Notes under the pieces: model-generated
The model's input: only the letters and a program-made list of their open reading frames with translations
Told to the model about the DNA's origin: nothing
Database searches by the model: none
Assembly (NCBI GenBank): GCA_903844155.1
Contig: CAIMSU010000073.1
Location: 1-55,785, forward strand
Reading direction: 5' to 3'
DNA from: an uncultured Pseudomonadota bacterium
Lineage (GTDB): Bacteria; Myxococcota_A; UBA796; SXON01
DNA length: 55,785 nt
Part shown: positions 33,988 to 40,812 of the stretch, piece by piece
Layout: the number at the start of each line of letters is the position of its first letter
How positions within the stretch are numbered: position 1 is the first letter of the stretch
Position numbers and translations under genes: made by a program

Positions 33988-34821
33988 CTACCCACCTGCT
34001 TCGAGGAAATCGGCGACATCCGCGATGGCCTGCTCCTTGCCGATCTCGTTGAAGATCTCGTGGAGCATCCCAGGGTATTCCTTCACATCCAGCCCCGGTG
34101 TACGGGCGACGAGGGCGCGGGAGACGGGCGGGTCCGTGATCGGGTCCGTGTCCGACAGGTGGAACCGCATCCGGCCGGCGAACGCCGAATAATCGGCGGC
34201 GACGACGCGGGCGATGGCATTGCGCATCTCCGTGTACCAGCGCGGCGTGATGGTGTTGTAGACCAGCGGATCCTTCGCGTAGGCCTGCCCGATGGCAGCG
34301 TCGCGCGAGAGCATCGACGGATCCAGCTCGTTCGTCAGCGACAGTGTCGGCCAGACGCGCGACAGCACATGTGCCGCCTTCTCCTTGACGAACGGCGCTT
34401 GCACGCGCACGCCGAGCAGCGGGTTCGACAGCGCGACCCGACGCGGCTTCAGGCCCAGCCTCAAGCTCTCCAGCGTGACGAGCCCGCCCATCGAGTGGGC
34501 GACGATGCAGTAGTCCGGCGAGATCGTCTTCACCGCCGCCGAGACGTCGTCGACGTATTCCTGCCAGCTCATCACGTGCCCGCGCTTGCCGCCCGAGTGC
34601 CCGTGCCCGCGCAGCTCCACCACACTGACGCGCCAATTCCGCGCCGCCAACGCCCGCGCGACGTGTGCGTACCGGCCAGCGTGCTCGGCCAGCCCGTGGA
34701 TGACCAGGGCATCGCGCCCGTTCTCCGGCATCGCCGGGCCGAATCGGACGATCCGGAGGCGCGTGCCGTCCGCAGAGTCGGTGAAATATGGCTCACCGCC
34801 GCCGTTGTCGTCCGCGCTCAT
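33988..34821 (-). CDS. alpha/beta hydrolase, monoglyceride lipase/lysophospholipase-like
   Basis: The 277-residue protein matches the PldB/monoglyceride lipase group: VIHGLAEHAGRYAHVA, VVELRGHGHSGGKRGHV, nucleophile elbow AHSMGG, and the HEIFNE His segment near the end (YPGMLHEIFNE). The acid is probably in the DTDP segment. It should hydrolyse acyl-glycerols or lysophospholipids. No signal peptide is seen. ATG 34821 follows an AGGAA seven bases upstream that overlaps the stop of the preceding gene, so translation is coupled. Confidence 0.88.
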   Translation of the reverse strand: MSADDNGGGEPYFTDSADGTRLRIVRFGPAMPENGRDALVIHGLAEHAGRYAHVARALAARNWRVSVVELRGHGHSGGKRGHVMSWQEYVDDVSAAVKTISPDYCIVAHSMGGLVTLESLRLGLKPRRVALSNPLLGVRVQAPFVKEKAAHVLSRVWPTLSLTNELDPSMLSRDAAIGQAYAKDPLVYNTITPRWYTEMRNAIARVVAADYSAFAGRMRFHLSDTDPITDPPVSRALVARTPGLDVKEYPGMLHEIFNEIGKEQAIADVADFLEAGG

Positions 34822-34831
34822 TGTTCGCTTC

Positions 34832-35713
34832 CTAGTTGGCGAAGTTGTCGTCGATAGCGGCGAGCAGCGCCCTGGCCTGGCGTTGCGCCGCTTCCATCTC
34901 AGGCTGCACATCGGGGATGGCCGAGGCATCCGCCGCGATCACCCAGTTCAATTCCTTGGTGAACGTCGCCTTGTCCTGCTTCTTGACCGCCCATTCCCCG
35001 GCGAGGAGGACGTGCGTGCCGAGGAACGTGGGGTAGGCCGCCAGCGCCTTGTCGAAGTAGTCCTTGGACTTGCTGAGATCCTGGCCGGCAAAGCTCGGAA
35101 TGGCCGAGTAGTACGCGCCCCAGTAACGGTCCGGACCATCGTAGTAGTAGGCGGGGTCCAACTCGCCGACCTTCGTCATGTAGGCTTTCACCGTGGGTAA
35201 ATGGCGCAGGGTGAGGGCGATTCCGCTGGCCTTGGCCCACTTGCCGAGCGCCGAGGAGGTCCAGTAGATGCACGGGACGTCGTCCTTGGTGAACACGCGC
35301 GCGGCGGTGTCGGGTGTCTCGTTGCCTTTGGAGAGCAACGCGGAGTAATCCGCGTTCGTTGCCAGACATTGATTGCCGTAGTCAATCGCCTTGGCCCAGA
35401 CGACGAGCTTCTGGTCCTTGTCGGTGAGGTGGCCATCACCGAGGAAATAGTAGCCGCGAACGAGGTGATAGAGCGCATCCTTGTCACCGGGGCTGGCCGC
35501 GAGCACGCCCTCGTAGGCCGTCAACGCCTCGCGGAGCTTCGCCTCGTCCCCCCGCTGACCCCAGAGCGCCAGGGCCTGCGTACGGGCCGCAGCCGGGTCG
35601 GCCGGCGCAGCGACGGGCGCAACGGTCGTGGTGGGCGCCGCGGCCGGGGCCTTCTTGGCCTCCGCCGGGTGGGAGAGGGTGAGGGCCAGCAAGGGGATGA
35701 GGGCGACGGTCAC
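34832..35713 (-). CDS. TRAP transporter TatT-like / TPR-type periplasmic protein
   Basis: The 293-residue protein has a Sec signal peptide (VALIPLLALTLSHPAEA) with no lipobox, then an Ala/Pro linker and a helical repeat domain. The WTSSALGKWAKASG, YYDGPDRYWGAYYSAIP and FLGTHVLLAGEWAVK segments resemble the TRAP-T (TatT) periplasmic protein family, whose partner is usually a TRAP substrate-binding protein. None is present here. GTG 35713 is fixed by AGGAGG five bases upstream. The longer ATG frame to 35791 lacks a signal sequence. It leads the operon with the hydrolase, pyrE and a lipoprotein. Confidence 0.78.
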   Translation of the reverse strand: MTVALIPLLALTLSHPAEAKKAPAAAPTTTVAPVAAPADPAAARTQALALWGQRGDEAKLREALTAYEGVLAASPGDKDALYHLVRGYYFLGDGHLTDKDQKLVVWAKAIDYGNQCLATNADYSALLSKGNETPDTAARVFTKDDVPCIYWTSSALGKWAKASGIALTLRHLPTVKAYMTKVGELDPAYYYDGPDRYWGAYYSAIPSFAGQDLSKSKDYFDKALAAYPTFLGTHVLLAGEWAVKKQDKATFTKELNWVIAADASAIPDVQPEMEAAQRQARALLAAIDDNFAN

Positions 35714-35784
35714 GGGACCTCCTGCGATGGGCGGGGATCTACAGGGACAAGGCCCCGATGTCAACGTCGTCGCAACAAAAAACA

Positions 35785-35822
35785 GGTACAAGCCACGGTA
35801 TCAAAATGATTTAGACTGTGTC
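35785..35822 (+). promoter_or_regulatory. AT-rich stretch before the rubrerythrin promoter
   Basis: This stretch is far richer in A+T than the rest of the window and contains TATCAAAATGATTTAGA, an imperfect palindrome. Given a rubrerythrin downstream, a Fur/PerR-type operator is possible. It is not a clean match to a known box. Confidence 0.3.
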
Positions 35823-35850
35823 TTGACGCGCTCCGACCCGCGGATACAAG
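35823..35850 (+). promoter_or_regulatory. sigma-70-like promoter for the rubrerythrin cassette
   Basis: TTGACG (35823-35828), a 16-bp spacer and TACAAG (35845-35850). The transcript would have a leader of about 43 bases before ATG 35900. Confidence 0.5.
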
Positions 35851-35899
35851 TGGCGGGCGCCGGAATCCACCGTCGTTCCCCTCCCTGGATGCACCCCCG

Positions 35900-36316
35900 A
35901 TGCCGAACCTGAACGGAACCAAGACCCACGCCAACCTCAAGGCCGCCTTCGCCGGCGAATCGCAGGCCAACCGCCGCTACACCTACTTCGCGAAGATCGC
36001 GGACGTCGAGGGGCATCCGGACATCGCCGGATTGTTCCGGGACACCGCCGAGGGTGAGACGGGCCATGCCCACGGGCACCTCGCGTTCCTGGCGCAGGTC
36101 GGAGACCCCGCCACGGGCCTGCCGATCGGCGAGACCGATGCGAACCTCCGCGCCGCCGTCGCCGGCGAGACCTACGAGTACACCGACATGTACCCGGGCA
36201 TGGCCGCCACCGCGCGCGACGAGGGCTTTGCCGACATCGCCAACTGGTTTGAGACGCTCGCCAAGGCCGAGAAGTCCCACGCCGGCCGGTTCCAGAAGGG
36301 CCTCGACAGCCTCTAA
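35900..36316 (+). CDS. rbr: rubrerythrin (diiron domain only)
   Basis: The 138-residue protein is the four-helix diiron domain of rubrerythrin, which reduces hydrogen peroxide in the cytoplasm. The ligand segments are [32 protein letters not shown] and AEKSHAGRF. The C-terminal rubredoxin Cys4 domain of classical rubrerythrin is absent, so electrons must come from another protein. The Fe-S protein gene next door is a candidate. It leads a cassette with the genes at 36417 and 37817. Confidence 0.93.
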   Translation: MPNLNGTKTHANLKAAFAGESQANRRYTYFAKIADVEGHPDIAGLFRDTAEGETGHAHGHLAFLAQVGDPATGLPIGETDANLRAAVAGETYEYTDMYPGMAATARDEGFADIANWFETLAKAEKSHAGRFQKGLDSL

Positions 36317-36331
36317 GCGGTTGATTTCCCC

Positions 36332-36357
36332 GGCGGGCCCTTCGGGGTCCGCCCTTT
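36332..36357 (+). terminator. hairpin with TTCG tetraloop after rubrerythrin
   Basis: A nine-pair stem (GGCGGGCCC / GGGTCCGCC, one G-U pair) closes on a TTCG tetraloop and is followed by CCTTT. It is a good intrinsic terminator or attenuator between the rubrerythrin and Fe-S genes. Partial read-through would lower expression of the downstream genes. Confidence 0.6.
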
Positions 36358-36416
36358 GACCCACTCGGCGACGACACCGGGTTGGCGTGAGCTACATCCG
36401 CAGCCCCCGAGGTTCC

Positions 36417-37820
36417 ATGTCCCTGCACGTCCCCGGCCCCCGCGACCCCGTCTACTGGAGCCGCGAAGCGCTCGTCGCCGAGGAGAAGCGGGTCTTCGAG
36501 ATCTGCAACGGCTGCCGCCTCTGCTTCAACCTCTGCCCGAGCTTCCCCTCGCTCTTCTCGGCGATCGACGCCCTGGATACGAGCGAGCCCGTCGTCCCCT
36601 CGACCGTCCGGCACGAGGTCGACGCGGACGGAAACCACGCCTCCGCGACGTCCGGCGACCACGCCGCTGCGCCCCGGGCGGACATCCTCGGCCAGGCGGA
36701 GGCGCTTGAGCGATTGCCCTTGTCCGTCCATCAGAAGGTCGTGGACGAGTGCTACCAGTGCAAGCTCTGCGACCCCATCTGCCCCTACGTGCCGCCGCAC
36801 GAGTTCGCTGTCGACTTTCCAAGGTTGATGCTCCGTCACAAGGCGATCGACGCCAAAGAGCACGGCGTGAAGCTCCAGGACCGGCTGCTCGGTGACCCCG
36901 ACCTGGTCGGCGCGGTGGGGACGATGGTGCCGACGATCGCGAACTTCGCCAACTCGCTGAAGGTCAACCGCATCGTCATGGAGAAAGTGGCCGGCATCCA
37001 CCGGGACCGTCAACTCCCCACGTTCGCAGCGGAGACCTTCCTGGAGTGGTTCCGCGCCCGTCATCCGGCGCCGGCGGACCCGAACACCGTGGAGGGCAGG
37101 AAGGTCGTGCTCTTCTACACCTGCTCGGTGCAGTGGAACGAGCCGCAGGTCGGGCGCGCGGCGGTGGAGGTGCTGGAGCACTCGGGCATCACGGTGTTCG
37201 TGGAGGAGTTCAAGTGCTGCGGAATGCCGGCGTTGGACGGTGGAGATGTCCCTCGCGCAACGTCGTGGGCAACGACGAACATCGAGCGCCTCAAACCCTA
37301 CGTGGACGCCGGCTGCGAGATCGTTTCGCCCGGTCCAACCTGCTCCTACATGATGAAGCGGGAGTGGAAGGACTACGTGGGGAGTGACGACGCGGCGGCC
37401 GTGGCCGGACACGCCTGGGACCTGATGGAGTACCTGAACAAGGTGCGCAAGGAAGGCGGGTTGAAGGAGGACTATTCCGTGGCCGTGGGGTCGATCGGCT
37501 ACCACGTCCCCTGTCATTTGAAGGTTCAGAAGATCGGCTTCAAAAGCCGTGACATGATGAAGTCGCTGCCAGACGCGAAGGTCACGCTGGTGGACAAGTG
37601 CTCCTGCATGGACGGGACCTGGGGCATGAAGACGGAGTGGTACGAGCTCTCCAAAAAGGGCGCTGCGCCGCTTCTGGAAGGGTTGACGAAGGAAAAGCCG
37701 CTGACGTTGTCCTCTGACTGCCTCATCGCCAAGCTTCAGATCGAGGAGGGCACGGGCCAGAAGGTCGTCCATCCGATCGAGGTCATGCACAAGGCCCTCG
37801 GGCTCGCGGAGAAGAAATGA
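36417..37820 (+). CDS. CCG-domain Fe-S oxidoreductase (GlpC/HdrD-like)
   Basis: The 467-residue protein has two ferredoxin-like motifs, CNGCRLCFNLCP (about 31-42) and CYQCKLCDPICPY (about 115-127), for two [4Fe-4S] clusters. Two CCG-type halves follow: TCSVQWNEPQVG with FKCCGMPALDGG, then HVPCHLKVQKIG with CSCMDGTWGMK. These are features of GlpC, GlcF and HdrD proteins that pass electrons between flavins, quinones or thiols. It probably feeds electrons to the rubrerythrin (inference from context). ATG 36417 has a GAGG six bases upstream. Its stop overlaps the next start by four bases. Confidence 0.9.
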   Translation: MSLHVPGPRDPVYWSREALVAEEKRVFEICNGCRLCFNLCPSFPSLFSAIDALDTSEPVVPSTVRHEVDADGNHASATSGDHAAAPRADILGQAEALERLPLSVHQKVVDECYQCKLCDPICPYVPPHEFAVDFPRLMLRHKAIDAKEHGVKLQDRLLGDPDLVGAVGTMVPTIANFANSLKVNRIVMEKVAGIHRDRQLPTFAAETFLEWFRARHPAPADPNTVEGRKVVLFYTCSVQWNEPQVGRAAVEVLEHSGITVFVEEFKCCGMPALDGGDVPRATSWATTNIERLKPYVDAGCEIVSPGPTCSYMMKREWKDYVGSDDAAAVAGHAWDLMEYLNKVRKEGGLKEDYSVAVGSIGYHVPCHLKVQKIGFKSRDMMKSLPDAKVTLVDKCSCMDGTWGMKTEWYELSKKGAAPLLEGLTKEKPLTLSSDCLIAKLQIEEGTGQKVVHPIEVMHKALGLAEKK

Positions 37821-38404
37821 CGTTGCTCCGCGGCGATCTGCTCGACAACGCCGCGTTCATCGCCCGGCGCAAGCCGCTCGAGACCGAGGCCATCGCCAAC
37901 GCCGCCGCCCGCCGCGTCCGACTCGGCGCACACCTGACGTTCCTCTTCGAGAATCGGGTGAGCGTCCGCTGGCAGGTCCAGGAGATGTGCCGCGTCGAGA
38001 ACATCGTCGCCCCCGCGGCCGTCCAGCACGAATTGGACACGTACAACGCGCTGCTTCCGTCGCTCTCACCCGACGGATCCGCGGAGCTCTCGGCCACGCT
38101 GCTCATCGAGTACCGCGACGAAGCCGAGCGTGACCTCGCCCTGCGCGCGCTCGTCGGCCTGCAATCGCACGTGTTTCTGCGCGTCGCCGGCGTCGACCAC
38201 CCTGCCCGCCTCGACGGCGAGCAGTACAACGCCGATCGCGTCAGCGCCGTGCAGTTCGTGCGTTTTCCGATCCGGGCCGAGGCCTGGCGCGCGTTCACCA
38301 CCCTCGCAGGGCCAGTCGCGCTCGTGTGCACCCATCCTGCGCACGCGGCAGAAGTGGCCCTCGGTGCGGCCTTTCGTGGCGCGATCCTCGAAGACCTCGG
38401 GTAG
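37817..38404 (+). CDS. DUF3501 family protein
   Basis: The 195-residue protein matches DUF3501, recognised from FENRVSVRWQVQEMCRVE, the LIEYRDEAERDLALRALVGL segment and VQFVRFP. Its biochemical role is unknown. The family commonly sits beside a rubrerythrin and a CCG-type Fe-S protein, as here. The ATG overlaps the upstream stop (ATGA), so its production is tied to the Fe-S protein. Confidence 0.9.
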   Translation: MTLLRGDLLDNAAFIARRKPLETEAIANAAARRVRLGAHLTFLFENRVSVRWQVQEMCRVENIVAPAAVQHELDTYNALLPSLSPDGSAELSATLLIEYRDEAERDLALRALVGLQSHVFLRVAGVDHPARLDGEQYNADRVSAVQFVRFPIRAEAWRAFTTLAGPVALVCTHPAHAAEVALGAAFRGAILEDLG

Positions 38405-38477
38405 CACTGCGGTCAACTCAACGCGGCTCGTTCGAACCGGCGCCGGCACGCTCCGGCACCTCAAAACGCTCGGATCC

Positions 38478-38500
38478 GCAGAGGGCGGTTCTGGATCATT
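38478..38500 (+). repeat. repeat family B, partial copy
   Basis: GCAGAGGGCGGTTCTGGATC followed by ATT. It matches the centre and right arm of the copy at 38546-38586. The left arm is worn down to GGATCC. Confidence 0.7.
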
Positions 38501-38545
38501 TTGGGGTTCAGGCCGCCGGTGGAGTTCGCGCAAGGAGTTGGCCCG

Positions 38546-38586
38546 GCAATGATCCAGAAAGGCAGAGGGCGGTTCTGGATCATTGC
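38546..38586. repeat. repeat family B, full palindromic copy
   Basis: GCAATGATCCAGAA and TTCTGGATCATTGC are a perfect 14-bp inverted repeat around a 13-base centre containing GCAGAGGGCGG. It lies about 50 bp before the next gene. Confidence 0.8.
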
Positions 38587-38634
38587 GGGGCTGAGACGGG
38601 TGGCGTATGATCGCGACGGACACCTGGACGCGCG

Positions 38635-40521
38635 ATGCTGGTCTTCGCCCTCGCCTGCACGGTTCCCTCGCCAAGCGCCTACGTCGCCAACACCTCGGCG
38701 CTCGTGGACTCCGGCGTCACCGTTGAGTACCTCCCGGACTCGTCCACCGATTCCACAGTCCCAACGCCGGACTCCGGCGACTCCGCACTCAGCGATTCGC
38801 CCGAGTCCGCGGACTCCGCCAGCGACTCCGTCCCCGATTCCCCGCCCGACACCGGCCCTTTTGACGCCGACGGCGACGTCTACTTTGCCGCCACCGACTG
38901 CAACGACGCCGACTCCTCAATTCACCCGGATGCCACCGAGATCCCCTACGACGGCATCGACCAGGACTGCGACGGCGCGGACCTCAACGACGTCGACGGT
39001 GACGGGCTCGTCTCTGTCGCCGCGGGCGGCACCGATTGCGACGACGATGCTGACGGCCACGACGCGATCGCGTGCGGCGGTGACGACTGCGACGACGCCC
39101 TCGCAACCGCCTACCCGGGTGCGGTCGAGGTCGCGCTGAGCGGCATCGACGAGGACTGCGACGGCTACGTGGACCTCGACGTCGGCTCGCTCGCCGACGT
39201 GTCCGTCGAGTGGGACGGCACGGGCGGCACCGACTCCGACCGCTACATGCTCGGCCGTTTCCCACCCGTCTCCCTCGGCGACATCGACGGTGACGGCTCG
39301 CCCGACCTCATGACCGCCGCCGGCGACGTGCTGGTGCTGATCCCCGGTGGCTCCGTCTGGAGCGGCGGGGCGACGAAGACGGTCCTCGACGACGCCATCG
39401 CCGACATCCCCTGGACCTTCCCGGACGCGGGCGACGAGGGCGGTTGGTACAGCGTTGCGGCCGCGGGTGACGTCGATGGCGACGGCGTACCCGATCTGGC
39501 GACGATGAGCGGCTCCGATGACTGGGACGTAGGCTGCACGTACTATGGCGCGATCCAGGCGGGCTCCGCGCTGGCGGTGGGCGGAGATGTCGCCGCATGG
39601 CCGGCGTATTTCTCGGTCGCGACGGGACCGCCGTTGAACGAGGACAGCTGCGTCGACGCGCCCTCGCCCGCGAGCGGGGACTTCGACGGAGATGGCGTGA
39701 GCGACTTCCTGTTCGGGACGTACAAATACCACTATCCGGCCGGCGAGGTCTGGGAGGTGTTCGGGAGCAACGCAGCGATCGGCGGCGATACGGTTGCGGC
39801 CGACGCGGACGCCGCGATCACGGAGAGCGTGAACGGTCGGGCCGGCGGTTACCTCCAGAACGTCGGTGACTTGAACGGGGACGGCGTCGACGATGTCGCG
39901 ATCGGCGCGTACAAACTCACGATCGTGGATGGCGCGAAGCTCGGCGAGGGCGGGACCATCGACCTCGCGACGGACGCCCTGACCACCTTCTCGGACGTGT
40001 ATGGCTTCTCCGACCACACCTCCGCCACCGCGCTCGGCGACATCGACGGCGACGGCAAGAACGATCTGGCAATCGGCGGGTCCACCACCGCGGACGGCCC
40101 CTCCTACCCCCTGCTCGTCTACCTCGACCCCGGCGTCGGCGGCACGCTCGCGTCCACGGACGCCGCGGCCGCGATCCTCGGGGGTCCGGACGAAGGCGTT
40201 CAGTCCGCCGCCAGCGGCAGCCTGCGGGGCGCAGGCGACGATCTGGCGATCGCCCATGCGATCTCCTCCAGCGACTGGTGGGAACAAGTGTCCCTCGTCC
40301 CCATCGAAGACATCCCGCTCACCGGCACCCTCGACCTCTCCGCGTCCGACGACTTCCTCCACGACGCGGCCGATTACTTCGGCTCCGACGGCCTCCTCCT
40401 CGTCGACCTCGACAACGATGGCGACGACGAGCTCGTCACCGCCGACTACGCCGAGGGCATGACCGACGACTACGACTACGAGCCGCCGGGCAAGATCCGC
40501 ATCTTCGGGAACCCGCGCTAA
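38635..40521 (+). CDS. MopE-motif / FG-GAP surface lipoprotein, short signal peptide
   Basis: The 628-residue protein has a Cys at position 8 (MLVFALACTVP), then an Asp/Ser/Pro linker. Three metal-binding motifs of the DCxDxD...GIDxDCDG type follow at about 85-185 (DCNDADSS, DQDCDG, DCDDA, DEDCDGYVDLD). FG-GAP blades come next (DIDGDGSPDLM, DVDGDGVPDLA, DLNGDGVDDVA, DIDGDGKNDLA). The seven-residue pre-Cys sequence is too short for a normal lipoprotein signal, and TGA 38608-38610 closes the frame upstream. The 5' end may have been cut when the neighbouring repeats moved in. Confidence 0.75.
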   Translation: MLVFALACTVPSPSAYVANTSALVDSGVTVEYLPDSSTDSTVPTPDSGDSALSDSPESADSASDSVPDSPPDTGPFDADGDVYFAATDCNDADSSIHPDATEIPYDGIDQDCDGADLNDVDGDGLVSVAAGGTDCDDDADGHDAIACGGDDCDDALATAYPGAVEVALSGIDEDCDGYVDLDVGSLADVSVEWDGTGGTDSDRYMLGRFPPVSLGDIDGDGSPDLMTAAGDVLVLIPGGSVWSGGATKTVLDDAIADIPWTFPDAGDEGGWYSVAAAGDVDGDGVPDLATMSGSDDWDVGCTYYGAIQAGSALAVGGDVAAWPAYFSVATGPPLNEDSCVDAPSPASGDFDGDGVSDFLFGTYKYHYPAGEVWEVFGSNAAIGGDTVAADADAAITESVNGRAGGYLQNVGDLNGDGVDDVAIGAYKLTIVDGAKLGEGGTIDLATDALTTFSDVYGFSDHTSATALGDIDGDGKNDLAIGGSTTADGPSYPLLVYLDPGVGGTLASTDAAAAILGGPDEGVQSAASGSLRGAGDDLAIAHAISSSDWWEQVSLVPIEDIPLTGTLDLSASDDFLHDAADYFGSDGLLLVDLDNDGDDELVTADYAEGMTDDYDYEPPGKIRIFGNPR

Positions 40522-40523
40522 AA

Positions 40524-40597
40524 ATGTATGAAAACCGACGACGTCACTTTTCGCACATATCAAAAGTGACGTCGTCGGTTTTCGTATGTGGGGGTCG
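40524..40597. repeat. palindromic repeat family A, copy 1
   Basis: A perfect 21-bp inverted repeat (arms 40531-40551 and 40562-40582, core ACCGACGACGTCAC) surrounds a ten-base loop. The flanks ATGTATG and CGTATGTGGGGGTCGG recur at copy 2. It starts just after the stop of the FG-GAP gene. Confidence 0.9.
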
Positions 40598-40614
40598 GAG
40601 GGCGAGCCCCGCGT

Positions 40615-40812
40615 GGCCAGCCATCACCCGCCCCTCCGGTCGGGTGATGGGTGTTTATTCTCGTCGCGCCTTGGCTTTCCAACAACCGCGCGGCTTCGTG
40701 CTTCGGTTGACGTGTCCACACCTGCGCGGATCTCAGCGAGCGCGACCGCTGCTGACCGCGTCGAAGGCACGCTTCGTGCGGGGGCACGAAGCCGCGCCTT
40801 CGACTTGGCCAG
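40615..40812 (+). repeat. dispersed ~198-bp repeat, intergenic copy
   Basis: It is homologous along its length to 22720-22916 (minus strand) inside the giant gene. It fills the gap between the FG-GAP gene and the M3 peptidase gene and ends at the base next to the peptidase stop codon. Indels relative to the other copy break the reading frame, so this copy is not a coding pseudogene of the same frame. Confidence 0.88.
40621..40658 (+). terminator. hairpin with T-rich tail inside the 198-bp repeat
   Basis: CCATCACCCG and CGGGTGATGG form a ten-pair stem with a ten-base loop, followed by GTGTTTATT. It could end transcription of the FG-GAP gene. The same hairpin is present in the copy inside the giant gene. 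Confidence 0.5.

Noticed and set aside
38478-38586. CRISPR array
   Set aside because: There are only two close copies, of unequal structure, with palindromic arms longer than CRISPR repeats. No regular spacers and no cas genes are present.
40525-40590. Intrinsic terminator as the sole explanation of the family A palindrome
   Set aside because: The same palindrome with flanks recurs at 51970, where it sits between divergent genes and has no transcript to end, so a repeat element explains it better.
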